A stretch of 10,268 nt of DNA. Origin: Gammaproteobacteria bacterium (GTDB taxonomy: Bacteria > Pseudomonadota > Gammaproteobacteria > Steroidobacterales > JACDCP01). The notes beneath the pieces were generated by a model. The model was given only the letters and a program-made list of their open reading frames with translations. It did not search any database and was not told where the DNA came from. Where the stretch lies: positions 1 through 10,268 of the forward strand of contig JACDCP010000097.1 of assembly GCA_013817465.1 (NCBI GenBank), given 5' to 3'. The position numbers and the translations under genes were made by a program. Position 1 is the first letter of the stretch. Every line of letters starts with the position of its first letter. Positions 1 through 6,140 of this stretch are shown one piece after another.

Positions 1-272
1 AGGGCGCGGTGTCAGTTGCAGCGGCAGGCATCGGCATCGCACATGTGTCGGACGTGCTGACGCTTCCAGAGCTGCGCTCGGGCCGATTGCAGCCGTTGCT
101 ACTCGAATGGGCGGCGCCGGCACCTTCGCTGATGGTGCTCTACCCCAGCCGGCGGCATCTGACGGCGAGGGTCAGGGCATTCGCCGATTTCGTCGCAGAG
201 ATCTATCCGGCAAAAGGCGCGTGGCCCGAGATCACTGCGATGGCTGCCGGGCGCACGAAGTCGCGCCAGTAG
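1..272 (+). CDS. LysR-family transcriptional regulator, C-terminal part (5' end outside window)
   Basis: The reading frame is open from base 3 and ends at TAG 270-272, giving about 90 residues. They match the end of a LysR substrate-binding domain: a GIGIAHVSD segment, then a 'LRSGRLQPLLLEW' stretch corresponding to the usual 'l..G.Lv.vL..w' block, then 'LMVLYPSRRHLTARVRAFADFV', the typical 'i..vYP..r.l.p.vraFidf' ending. The DNA-binding N-terminus and the effector pocket core lie off the left edge, so ligand and target genes cannot be inferred. A GTG at 9 is an internal codon, not the start. The family call is secure; the specific regulator is unknown. Confidence 0.78.
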   Translation, partial: GAVSVAAAGIGIAHVSDVLTLPELRSGRLQPLLLEWAAPAPSLMVLYPSRRHLTARVRAFADFVAEIYPAKGAWPEITAMAAGRTKSRQ

Positions 273-605
273 TTGCTTGAGAAGAGGAGGGGTCGCTGGC
301 GAATCCCGAATCGTCGAGCAAATAGCAGCTGAAAGCGTGCCGATCACGCCACCTGAATTTTCGACACGCGTCCCCAGAAAGCCGCTCGAAAAACTAAAAC
401 GGCTGATGCGGCGGCTGTTTGAGAGTGCCGGCTTCGTGAGAAGACTTATCAATGCGCAGGCGCTTCGGCGAGCACCGCTGGGCCTTTTGAAACGAAAGCG
501 TGGAGCGCTTGCTCGACCGCCTTTGGGCTGCGGCGCGATGGCGCATTGAGTCCTTTCCCCCTGGCGGATGAGGGAGCAGGTTAAGCGCGCCAAAAATAGG
601 GCAGG
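273..605. other. Gene-poor interval between the LysR gene and the hip control region
   Basis: About 330 bases with no convincing gene. Short open frames exist on both strands, but their translations are arginine- and proline-rich, show no recognisable domain and look like by-products of high GC content. A purine-rich stretch just after the LysR stop (GAAGAGGAGGGG, about 280-291) resembles a ribosome binding site, but the frame behind it (TTG 277 or later, ending 549) has no recognisable protein character. No RNA gene or clear terminator is visible. Confidence 0.5.
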
Positions 606-606
606 T

Positions 607-737
607 AGTGTTCACTATCGTGAACGTTCATTATATTGGACGTTATATATTCTATAAGCTAATTTTCACTTTTTTCTTGCACTTAACGTTCACTATAATG
701 TACGTTACACATGATAACGTGCAGAATAGTGAACATT
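607..737. promoter_or_regulatory. Array of four 22-bp palindromic operators upstream of hipB
   Basis: An AT-rich island in GC-rich DNA. A half-site AACGTNCANTA followed directly by its mirror TANTGNACGTT forms a 22-bp palindrome with 18 defined positions. Copies at 623-644 and 685-706 match all 18. The copy at 716-737 matches 16 (AATA centre, ACATT end) and the copy at 607-628 matches 15. Start-to-start distances are 16, 62 and 31 bp; 62 and 31 are close to six and three helical turns. The third copy contains the -10 box TATAAT (694-699), and the fourth ends at the base before the hipB ATG, so occupancy would block both transcription and the start region. HipB proteins are known to bind palindromic operators upstream of their own operons, so autoregulation by the encoded HipB is the natural inference. 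Confidence 0.8.
671..699 (+). promoter_or_regulatory. Candidate sigma-70 promoter of hipBA
   Basis: A perfect -10 hexamer TATAAT lies at 694-699, inside the third operator palindrome. The best-spaced -35 is weak (TTTTTC, 671-676, 17-bp spacer). Transcription would begin near 706, leaving a leader of about 30 nt that contains the fourth operator. A poor -35 with an operator over the -10 suits a tightly repressed autoregulated module. Confidence 0.5.
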
Positions 738-1085
738 ATGCCCACAAAACGCTCAGAATTCAGCCTTCCGCTCCCGGTGCGCCGCGCGCTACGCAAGCTT
801 GGCCGGGATATACGACAGGCCAGGTTGCGGCGGCGCATTCCGGCGACGGTAGTGGCCAAACGCGCCTCGATCAGCCGAACGACCCTTTTCAAGCTTGAAA
901 AAGGCGATCCGGGCGTGGCGCTAGGCATTTTTGCCACGGTGCTGTTCGTGCTAGGTATGAGCGACCGGCTGGGCGAACTCGCCGATATCCGCCGTGATGA
1001 ACAAGGCCTGGCGCTCGACGAAGAGCGCCTGCCCAAACGTATCCGGCCCAAGCGACGGCGTTCCCCGACGGAGACGCCGGGATGA
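738..1085 (+). CDS. hipB: HipB-like antitoxin, XRE-type helix-turn-helix repressor
   Basis: 115 residues. Residues about 23-70 form an XRE/Cro-type helix-turn-helix: 'IRQARLRRRIPATVVAKRAS' then 'SRTTLFKLEKGDPGVALGIF', the usual 'l...R..r.ls...lA...gis..tl..iE.G...' pattern. A basic tail follows ('LPKRIRPKRRR', 98-108), a common ending in antitoxins paired with HipA. I chose ATG 738 over ATG 711 because 711 lies inside the operator array and adds nine residues outside the domain; the last operator ends at 737. The Shine-Dalgarno is poor. The stop overlaps the hipA start as ATGA (1082-1085), indicating translational coupling. By family, it binds and neutralises HipA and represses the operon; binding to the upstream array is inferred. 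Confidence 0.85.
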   Translation: MPTKRSEFSLPLPVRRALRKLGRDIRQARLRRRIPATVVAKRASISRTTLFKLEKGDPGVALGIFATVLFVLGMSDRLGELADIRRDEQGLALDEERLPKRIRPKRRRSPTETPG

Positions 1086-2338
1086 ACAGGGAAGCGCACG
1101 TCTATGCCGACCTGAACAGCACGCCGCACCTTGTGGGGCAGCTCTTCGCGCATGTGCGCCGTGGCCGGGAGAGCGCCACTTTCGAGTACGACGATGCGTG
1201 GCTGGTCTACGACGAACGTTTTGCACTGGAACCGGCCCTTCAACTCGGGCCGGGCCCGTTCCATACGGGGGCGGACAAGGTGCTCTTCGGCGCAATCGGC
1301 GATTCCGCGCCCGACCGTTGGGGGCGCAACTTGATGCGCCGCGCCGAGCGGCGGCGCGCGGCGGCCGCAGGAACTGCGCCACGCACACTCTACGAGATCG
1401 ATTACCTGCTCATGGTCAATGATGAGGCGCGGCTGGGCGCGTTGCGCTTCGCGGATCGGGCGGGCGGGCCGTTCCTCGCTACACAGAGCCATACCCCCGT
1501 GCCGCCCCTCATTGATCTGCCGCGCCTGCTGTCAGCGGCGCAACGGGTTGTCGATGAAAATGAAGATGATGAAGATTTGCAGTTGATCTTCGCGCCCGGC
1601 TCGTCGCTCGGTGGCGTACGGCCCAAAGCATCGGTGCGCGAGGCGAACGGCAGCCTTGCGATTGCCAAGTTCCCGCACAAGGACGATGAGTGGAGCGCCG
1701 TTGCGTGGGAAGCCGTATCGCTATCGCTCGCGGCGAAGGCAGGCATCAAAGTGACAGGCTGGCGTCTTGAAAAGATCGCCGGGAAGGATGTCATCATCCT
1801 CGGTCGCTTTGACCGCGACGGTGCTGCGCGCATCCCCTTTCTTTCAGCGTTGAGCATGCTTGGCGCAACGGACAATGAAACCCGAAGTTATCTTGAGATC
1901 GCCGATGCGCTCCGGCAGCACGGCGCGCAGCCGGGTGACGACATGCGCGAGCTCTGGCGGCGCATCGTATTTACCGTGCTGATCTCCAATGTCGACGATC
2001 ACATGCGCAATCATGGCTTTCTCTATACCGGCACCGACGGCTGGGTCTTGTCGCCGGCTTACGATCTCAACCCCATGCCGGTGGATGTCAAACCGCGCAT
2101 CCTCAGCACCGCCATCGATGATGAAGATCAAACTGCTTCACTCGAATGCGCTTTTTCTGTCGCCGAATATTTTGACCTCGATGAGGAAGAAGCACAGGGG
2201 ATCGCCGGAGAAGTGGGGCGCGTGGTGTCGCAGTGGCGGGCAGAAGCGACCCGCCTTGGCATCAGTAACACTGAATGCACCCGCATGAAATCCGCCTTCG
2301 CGCACGCCGATCTTGAAATGGCGCTGGGCTTCGCCTGA
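1082..2338 (+). CDS. hipA: HipA-like serine/threonine kinase toxin
   Basis: 418 residues, close to the usual HipA length. Visible motifs in order: an N-terminal barrel region with 'GDSAPDRWGRNL' (73-84), typical of the family; a glycine-rich nucleotide loop 'GSSLGGVRPKAS' (173-184); an ATP-contacting lysine in 'AIAKFP' (K196); 'GRFDR' (241-245); the catalytic loop 'SNVDDHMRNHGF' (302-313) with probable catalytic D305 and metal-binding N310; and 'LSPAYDLNP' (323-331), whose D328 fills the DFG-Asp role. All kinase residues appear intact. HipA toxins phosphorylate translation targets, the classical one being glutamyl-tRNA synthetase; the target of this homologue is unknown. It is translated from the ATGA overlap with hipB, the antitoxin-first order typical of hipBA. 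No strong terminator is visible after it. Confidence 0.9.
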   Translation: MNREAHVYADLNSTPHLVGQLFAHVRRGRESATFEYDDAWLVYDERFALEPALQLGPGPFHTGADKVLFGAIGDSAPDRWGRNLMRRAERRRAAAAGTAPRTLYEIDYLLMVNDEARLGALRFADRAGGPFLATQSHTPVPPLIDLPRLLSAAQRVVDENEDDEDLQLIFAPGSSLGGVRPKASVREANGSLAIAKFPHKDDEWSAVAWEAVSLSLAAKAGIKVTGWRLEKIAGKDVIILGRFDRDGAARIPFLSALSMLGATDNETRSYLEIADALRQHGAQPGDDMRELWRRIVFTVLISNVDDHMRNHGFLYTGTDGWVLSPAYDLNPMPVDVKPRILSTAIDDEDQTASLECAFSVAEYFDLDEEEAQGIAGEVGRVVSQWRAEATRLGISNTECTRMKSAFAHADLEMALGFA

Positions 2339-2519
2339 TCTCTATACGCGTCTCCGTCCCTGCTCCCAGCTTTTTTGGAGTCAAAGACCACAAGGATGTT
2401 GTGCGCAGCAGAAATGACGAATGCCACGCCCTTGCCACCGGTAGAGGCGGCCCAATTGGACTGAGCCGTCGGCCGACGCTGGCAATTGCGCACCCTCCTC
2501 TTTAATAACGCGATCGTAC

Positions 2520-2909
2520 TTACTTTCGGACCTCGTGGAAGTATCGATACAGGTCTGCGAACATCGCGCCGCCGCGTTCCAGCCTGCCCGCATCGTCTTC
2601 AGTGCCGCTGACGATCCCGGTGAGCAGATGGGCGATGCCTTCGGTCTCCGGGCGTGCGAATTTGCCATCCTTCAAATCGATGTCGTGCACGATCTCCGCG
2701 ATGCAGGTCAGGGCGGAATCATCTGCTCCCAGCAGCCGGTTCAGCACCTCGAACGTGCACATGTCGGCGTCGTGGGTGAATTCCGCCGCAAACATGTCGA
2801 ATCGAATTTCGCCGTCGGCGGGCGTGTAACCTTCACCGGCAACGAACTTGAATTCGGCATCGGGATCGATCCATCGCCGGATGAGCCAGGCACTGGCAAT
2901 GCGATCGTC
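2520..2909 (-). pseudogene. 3' fragment of chrB, chromate-resistance ChrB C-terminal domain
   Basis: Read leftward from about 2909, the frame gives about 129 residues ending at TAA 2520-2522. They match the ChrB C-terminal domain: 'DDRIASAWLIRRWIDPDAEF', 'FDMFAAEFTHDADMCTFEVL', 'IAEIVHDIDLKDGKF' and the ending 'LERGGAMFADLYRYF'. Everything upstream of the conserved D-R-I-A-S-A-W-L-I-R-R start is missing: the frame stays open to 3149, but that part is the antisense of an M28 peptidase. ChrB proteins act in chromate resistance, as regulators or accessory proteins. With no N-terminal domain, no evident ribosome binding site (an in-frame ATG at 2930 has none) and no chrA nearby, I treat it as a remnant. 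A short chimeric protein started at 2930 or 3149 is possible but unsupported. Confidence 0.72.
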
Positions 2910-2912
2910 GAG
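2895..2912. other. Breakpoint joining two 5'-truncated genes head to head
   Basis: Homology to chrB (minus strand) begins at about 2904-2909, while homology to the M28 peptidase (plus strand) begins at about 2898. Both lose their 5' portions at this point, so the join lies within a few bases of 2900. No insertion sequence or evident inverted repeat flanks it. A deletion, an inversion or an assembly chimera could each produce this. Confidence 0.55.
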
Positions 2913-3317
2913 GGCTTCGGGGTCGAGCATTCGACGCTGCACCATGCGCTGACCAGGGCCACCGGCCAACTCGGATTGACATTGACTCCAGATCCCAGGC
3001 CGGAGCTCGTGCGCTTCATCCGGTCCGATCAGTTTTCCTTCGTCGAGCGGGGCGTCCCGAGTCTGAACCTGAAGCCCGGCTCGAAGTCGGCGGATGCCGC
3101 GATCGACGGCGGGGCGCTGCTGGAGGCGTTCCTTCGCGAACACTACCACCGGCCCAGCGACGATCTGGATCTGCCGTTCAGCGAGGAAGGCGCCGAGCGG
3201 TTCGTGCGCGCAGCGCTGTTCCTCGGCCTGAATGTCGCGAATGACGATCGACGCCCGGAGTGGAACGACAACGATTTCTTCGGTGATCGATTTGCGCGCC
3301 GCCCGCCATCGCGCTAG
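2898..3317 (+). pseudogene. 3' fragment of an M28-family (Zn) aminopeptidase
   Basis: About 139 residues ending at TAG 3315-3317. Recognisable M28 C-terminal features in order: 'IVEGFGVEHSTLHHAL', 'GLTLTPDPRPELVRFIRSDQFSFVERGVPSL' in two blocks, 'HYHRPSDDLDLP' carrying the last zinc-binding histidine (codon 3147-3149), and the ending 'RRPEWNDNDFFGDRF'. The N-terminal half, with the other zinc ligands and the catalytic Glu, is absent, as are any signal peptide and start. The frame is open back to 2535, but that part is antisense to the chrB fragment. M28 enzymes of this type are usually secreted aminopeptidases; this piece cannot be catalytic by itself. Confidence 0.8.
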
Positions 3318-3447
3318 TTCTCACTGACCCGCGGCGCGCCGACCGGACACGGGAAATTTTTCGTGAGCGAATCGCCTCGATGCCTCCAAGTCAATGTGGG
3401 GGCAGATCGAGGGCGAGAGCAAGTTCGGCAATCAATAGCAAGTAAGA

Positions 3448-4698
3448 CTATTGGAGCAGCGGCGACTCGAAGGCCTCGAGCTTGCCGCCCGCCACTGATT
3501 CGCTGGCCTCTCGCAGGTCGTCGAGATCGACGCGTCGTTCCTTCATCAGCAGGCGGGACACGTCGTCAATGTCGCTCTTGTCGTCGGTGCTATCGCGGAT
3601 CTCGGCGTCGAGTTCCTGAAAAAACAGCACGGCGCGGGCCGTGCGCTTTCCAGTCGAGTCGTCTGCGCGCAGAGTCTCGATCTCCTTACTCCAATCCTGC
3701 ATGAAGTCGCGCACCTTCTGGTAGCGCTCGTCGCTCATGCCGCCGGCGCGGCGGATCAGCTCGACGGCGTAGAATTCGGCGAGCCCTTCCGGAATCCAGT
3801 CATAACCCTCCTCGTCGCGGATTCCCGTGACGATGTGCACCATTTCGTGCACCAGGGATGAGGTGTAATTGCCCGAGATCAGCGGGCGGCCGCTGTGCAG
3901 GTAGATCGAATTCGGTCCGGACAGGCCGCCGCGCCACATCGGATCGTCGGCGCCTACGATGAGGATCTTGTTCGGCATATGGCCGAACGCGCGCTTCATC
4001 TCCGGCAGCACCCAGGTGAACATCGCAACTATATCGTTGCGATGCATGTCACTGCCCTTGGGCGCCGCGACCGACAGCTCGACGCCGGAGATACGTTCGA
4101 ACCGATTGCCGACGCTGCCGGCGATAATCCATCCGACCGGCCGATCGAAGCTGCGCTCGGCATTGATCACGACAAAGCTGTCGCTGTTGTCGACCCGCCC
4201 GAAGCCCGTATCGACCATGGTCCAGCCTTTAGGCAATTCGAAATGCAGCCTGGTTTCGGAGTCGGCACCCTTGGTCAGGCGCACCTTGGCTGCCGGAAAC
4301 AAGTCGTCGCCGCGCAGTATTGCCCAATCCTCGGTGATACGGGCGTCGTAGCCGCCGCCGTCGCGCTTGTGATCGATCGGACCGTAACGGTAGCGGAAGT
4401 TACCGCCATCCTCGGGCACCATCCAGACGACCTGGTCATCGTCGATCGTGACGCCCTCATCGGCTTCGATCCCGCTATAACGCGCCGGGTCCATCGTGAA
4501 CGTGAATTGCTTGGCGCGGCCGGTATCCGGGCGCACCTCCATGGTCACGTCGGCGGCTTTCTCGGCCGGCAGGAAGCGCACTGTGTAGTCGATCTTGTAT
4601 TCAGTGTCCTCGGCCGCGGCGAGACCCGCGGGGGCCGTGAGGACAAGCAGCGTGAACAAAGACAAGATCCGCGGCAGGTGCAGAGGAATTCGGGGCAT
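3448..4698 (-). CDS. Secreted gluzincin-type metallopeptidase (HExxH), specific family unknown
   Basis: 416 residues with a signal peptide: basic start, hydrophobic core 'ILSLFTLLVLTAPAGLAAA', probable cleavage near residue 29. Residues about 30-215 are strand-rich and lack a known motif, resembling the N-terminal beta domain of M1/M61-type peptidases. The catalytic part carries 'SLVHEMVHIV' (HExxH at 284-288) and 'WIPEGLAEFYAVEL' (E304), the HExxH...EGxAE layout of gluzincins: H284 and H288 bind zinc, E285 is the general base and E304 the third ligand. Fifteen residues separate H288 from E304, fewer than the 18 typical of M1, so it is not a standard M1 enzyme. It starts at ATG 4698 without a strong Shine-Dalgarno, 46 bases after the preceding small ORF and probably in the same transcript. 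The substrate is unknown. Confidence 0.82.
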   Translation of the reverse strand: MPRIPLHLPRILSLFTLLVLTAPAGLAAAEDTEYKIDYTVRFLPAEKAADVTMEVRPDTGRAKQFTFTMDPARYSGIEADEGVTIDDDQVVWMVPEDGGNFRYRYGPIDHKRDGGGYDARITEDWAILRGDDLFPAAKVRLTKGADSETRLHFELPKGWTMVDTGFGRVDNSDSFVVINAERSFDRPVGWIIAGSVGNRFERISGVELSVAAPKGSDMHRNDIVAMFTWVLPEMKRAFGHMPNKILIVGADDPMWRGGLSGPNSIYLHSGRPLISGNYTSSLVHEMVHIVTGIRDEEGYDWIPEGLAEFYAVELIRRAGGMSDERYQKVRDFMQDWSKEIETLRADDSTGKRTARAVLFFQELDAEIRDSTDDKSDIDDVSRLLMKERRVDLDDLREASESVAGGKLEAFESPLLQ

Positions 4699-4744
4699 TA
4701 CTGGTGCAGCTCAAATGAAGGGCGCACAGTCTACCATCACGCCT

Positions 4745-4897
4745 TCAGGGCGAATTGCGCCTTCTCAGTCTTCGATGCTTGCAGCGCATCGCCCATTGGT
4801 GACGCGCGTGCAACCGTTCGCTCTCCAGGATGTGCAAATGAATCTGCTGCAGCTCGCGGCTGAGCGCTCGCAGCTTATTCGTGAGCTCAGTGGTCAT
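4745..4897 (-). CDS. Small protein of 50 residues, possibly truncated
   Basis: Starts at ATG 4895-4897 with a good Shine-Dalgarno (GGAAG, 6 bases upstream on the minus strand) and overlaps the end of the upstream membrane-protein gene by 11 bases, so coupled translation is plausible. The first 30 residues ('MTTELTNKLRALSRELQQIH' then 'LHILESERLHAR') form a clear amphipathic helix resembling the start of longer uncharacterised proteobacterial proteins. After that the sequence becomes basic and low in complexity ('CKHRRLRRRNSP'), which may mean the downstream frame has been lost. No function is recognised. It may be a real small protein or the intact start of a broken gene. Confidence 0.5.
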   Translation of the reverse strand: MTTELTNKLRALSRELQQIHLHILESERLHARHQWAMRCKHRRLRRRNSP

Positions 4898-5366
4898 TCG
4901 CATCTTCCGCCCGCTTGCGTTCCTTGGTCTCCCGAGCTTCCCTGATCTCGGGGAACCAGCGCTCGACCACGGGCCTGCCGGCGTGCTCGAATGCGAAGTA
5001 TCCGCCGAGAAGCACGGCGAAGCCCCATACGCCGAGCCACGACAGTACGAAAGCCGGCCAGATAAGCGCCAGCACGCCGCTGACGAGGGACAGGATACCG
5101 AAGCGGAATACATGCTCCAGTATTTCACTGGTCACGAACTGGAGGAAACTCTCGCTGCCCAGGAACTCGCCCGTAATCAGCTTCGCTTCGAGCACAATGA
5201 ACGTCACGACGTAGCCCAACCCGTAGAACCCGCCGCCCCGAGCCTGCCACAACCTGAGAAGCGCCGCGCGCAGCATGCGCACCGCCGAGCGCGGCTCGCG
5301 ACGGACCTCCTGGACTGCGCCGAGATGCCGGGCGAAGCGGCCCTCCTTCTTTCTCCGCGCGGTCAC
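4887..5366 (-). CDS. Uncharacterised inner-membrane protein with about three transmembrane helices
   Basis: 159 residues from GTG 5366; an in-frame stop at 5373-5375 limits extension. The first 45 residues are strongly basic. Hydrophobic segments lie at about 46-64 ('GFYGLGYVVTFIVLE'), 88-108 and 110-126 ('VWGFAVLLGGYFAFE'), followed by a charged C-terminal tail. The 'ARGGGFYGLGYVVTF' block seems to be a conserved signature of uncharacterised proteobacterial membrane proteins. The start is uncertain: no strong Shine-Dalgarno precedes GTG 5366, and ATG 5276 (residue 31) just before the first helix is an alternative. It lies 38 bases downstream of higA and overlaps the following small ORF. Function unknown. 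Confidence 0.7.
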   Translation of the reverse strand: MTARRKKEGRFARHLGAVQEVRREPRSAVRMLRAALLRLWQARGGGFYGLGYVVTFIVLEAKLITGEFLGSESFLQFVTSEILEHVFRFGILSLVSGVLALIWPAFVLSWLGVWGFAVLLGGYFAFEHAGRPVVERWFPEIREARETKERKRAEDANDH

Positions 5367-5404
5367 AGCTCGTTATCGTTCCGCTCGCTCTCGATATGCG
5401 CTTT

Positions 5405-5707
5405 CTATCTGGGGCACGATCGCGCTTCCGCCGTCGGCATGCCGCGCAATTCTGCCGCCATGCGCTTGGCCGCTCGAGCCAGATCGTAACTCGCCTGCAT
5501 CTTCAGCCAGATATCGGGACCGTTTCCGATGTAATGCCCGATGTGCACGGCCATCTCAGCCGTGATCGACTTGTGCCCATTGACGATCCCGGAGATAGTC
5601 GGCCGGCTCATGCGCAAATCGCGCGCGACTTGAGCGAGAGCAATGCCACGCTCCTCGAGCTCTTCACCGAGCAGCTCGCCCGGATGGGATGGTGAATGCA
5701 TACGCAT
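5405..5707 (-). CDS. higA: HigA-family antitoxin, helix-turn-helix
   Basis: 100 residues. The 'MHSPSHPGELLGEELEERGI' opening is the hallmark 'M.n.PHPGe.l.ee.le..gl' of HigA antitoxins. An XRE-type helix-turn-helix follows at about 24-46 ('LAQVARDLRMSRPTISGIVN'), then 'SITAEMAVHIGHYIGNGPDIWLKMQASYDL' in two adjacent blocks, the usual second half. ATG 5707 is preceded by a strong Shine-Dalgarno (AGGAG, 7 bases upstream) located in the 11-base gap after higB; ATG 5701 is a weaker alternative. By family it binds HigB and represses the operon. The toxin-first order is typical for HigBA and opposite to the hipBA pair in this window. Confidence 0.9.
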   Translation of the reverse strand: MRMHSPSHPGELLGEELEERGIALAQVARDLRMSRPTISGIVNGHKSITAEMAVHIGHYIGNGPDIWLKMQASYDLARAAKRMAAELRGMPTAEARSCPR

Positions 5708-5718
5708 TTGATTCTCCT

Positions 5719-6009
5719 TCACTCGTGGTACTGCTCGAGATTCAGATCGTAAATGGTTTCGTCTCTGAATGAGAATGTCAGGCGCCAAGGACCATTCACG
5801 TCGATGGCCCAGGTTCCGGCCCGCTTGCCCTTGAGCTGATGCAAGCGGAGACGCCGCATTGCGCGCAACTCGTCGAGTGAGCTGATGTCCTGCAGCATCG
5901 ATAACCGGCGATTCACGCGCGCGACTTGATCCGGTCGGACTCTGGCTGAACGGCCTTTCAGGCAGAGTTCGCGCGGGCCGCGGTGCCGAATGCTTTTCTC
6001 GTCGATCAT
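5719..6009 (-). CDS. higB: HigB-family mRNA interferase toxin (RelE/ParE superfamily)
   Basis: 96 residues from ATG 6009 ('MIDEKSIRHRG...', matching the usual 'MIksfrHKGl' start). Conserved positions include 'LRLHQLKGKRAGTWAIDVNG' (54-73) and 'PWRLTFSFRDETIYDLNLEQYHE' (two blocks, 74-96), corresponding to the family's 'l.L..LkG...G.wsi.vngnwRl.F.f......v...dYH'. HigB toxins cleave mRNA at the ribosome. A TTG at 6015 would add two residues; neither start has a Shine-Dalgarno, and the candidate promoter places transcription start almost on ATG 6009. The higA start is 11 bases past the stop. Residues look intact, so activity is likely. Confidence 0.87.
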   Translation of the reverse strand: MIDEKSIRHRGPRELCLKGRSARVRPDQVARVNRRLSMLQDISSLDELRAMRRLRLHQLKGKRAGTWAIDVNGPWRLTFSFRDETIYDLNLEQYHE

Positions 6010-6014
6010 GGCCA

Positions 6015-6043
6015 AACATAAACTATCGCTTATCGCATGTTAA
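6015..6043 (-). promoter_or_regulatory. Candidate higBA promoter with tandem heptamer
   Basis: On the minus strand, TTAACA (6038-6043) and TATGTT (6015-6020) are spaced by exactly 17 bases. The spacer holds a tandem heptamer GCGATAA-GCGATAG (6023-6036), a possible HigA contact site. Transcription would begin about 6-7 bases past the -10, at or next to the higB ATG, implying a leaderless or nearly leaderless message. Confidence 0.45.
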
Positions 6044-6140
6044 CAGATGGTTTACGCCTGCGAAAAAGTCAGCGGGCTTTTAGGCATAATGCTTGCATCC
6101 TCGTTGCATCAAGGCCGTTTACAGGATGTAGAGGTGCAAG

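Noticed and set aside
277..549. A 90-codon plus-strand frame after the LysR gene
   Set aside because: TTG start and basic, low-complexity translation with no recognisable domain. The purine-rich sequence near it is not enough support.
711..737. Earlier ATG 711 as the hipB start
   Set aside because: It lies between and inside operator copies, just past the -10 box, and would add residues outside the helix-turn-helix domain.
2340..2493. Minus-strand reading containing GGKGVAFVISAAHNILVVF
   Set aside because: It looks protein-like over a short stretch but runs directly into the antisense of hipA, and no family is recognised.
3320..3367. Possible terminator between the M28 fragment and the metallopeptidase gene
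   Set aside because: CTCAC/GTGAG and CCCG/CGGG can pair and a T5 run is present, but the stems are short with a large loop, so it cannot be called with confidence.
3895..4863. A 322-codon plus-strand open frame
   Set aside because: Antisense of the HExxH metallopeptidase, whose signal peptide and zinc motif identify the true strand.
5708..6019. Upstream extension of the higA frame to 6019
   Set aside because: It overlaps the whole higB gene in another frame. ATG 5707 has a strong Shine-Dalgarno and begins the conserved HigA opening.
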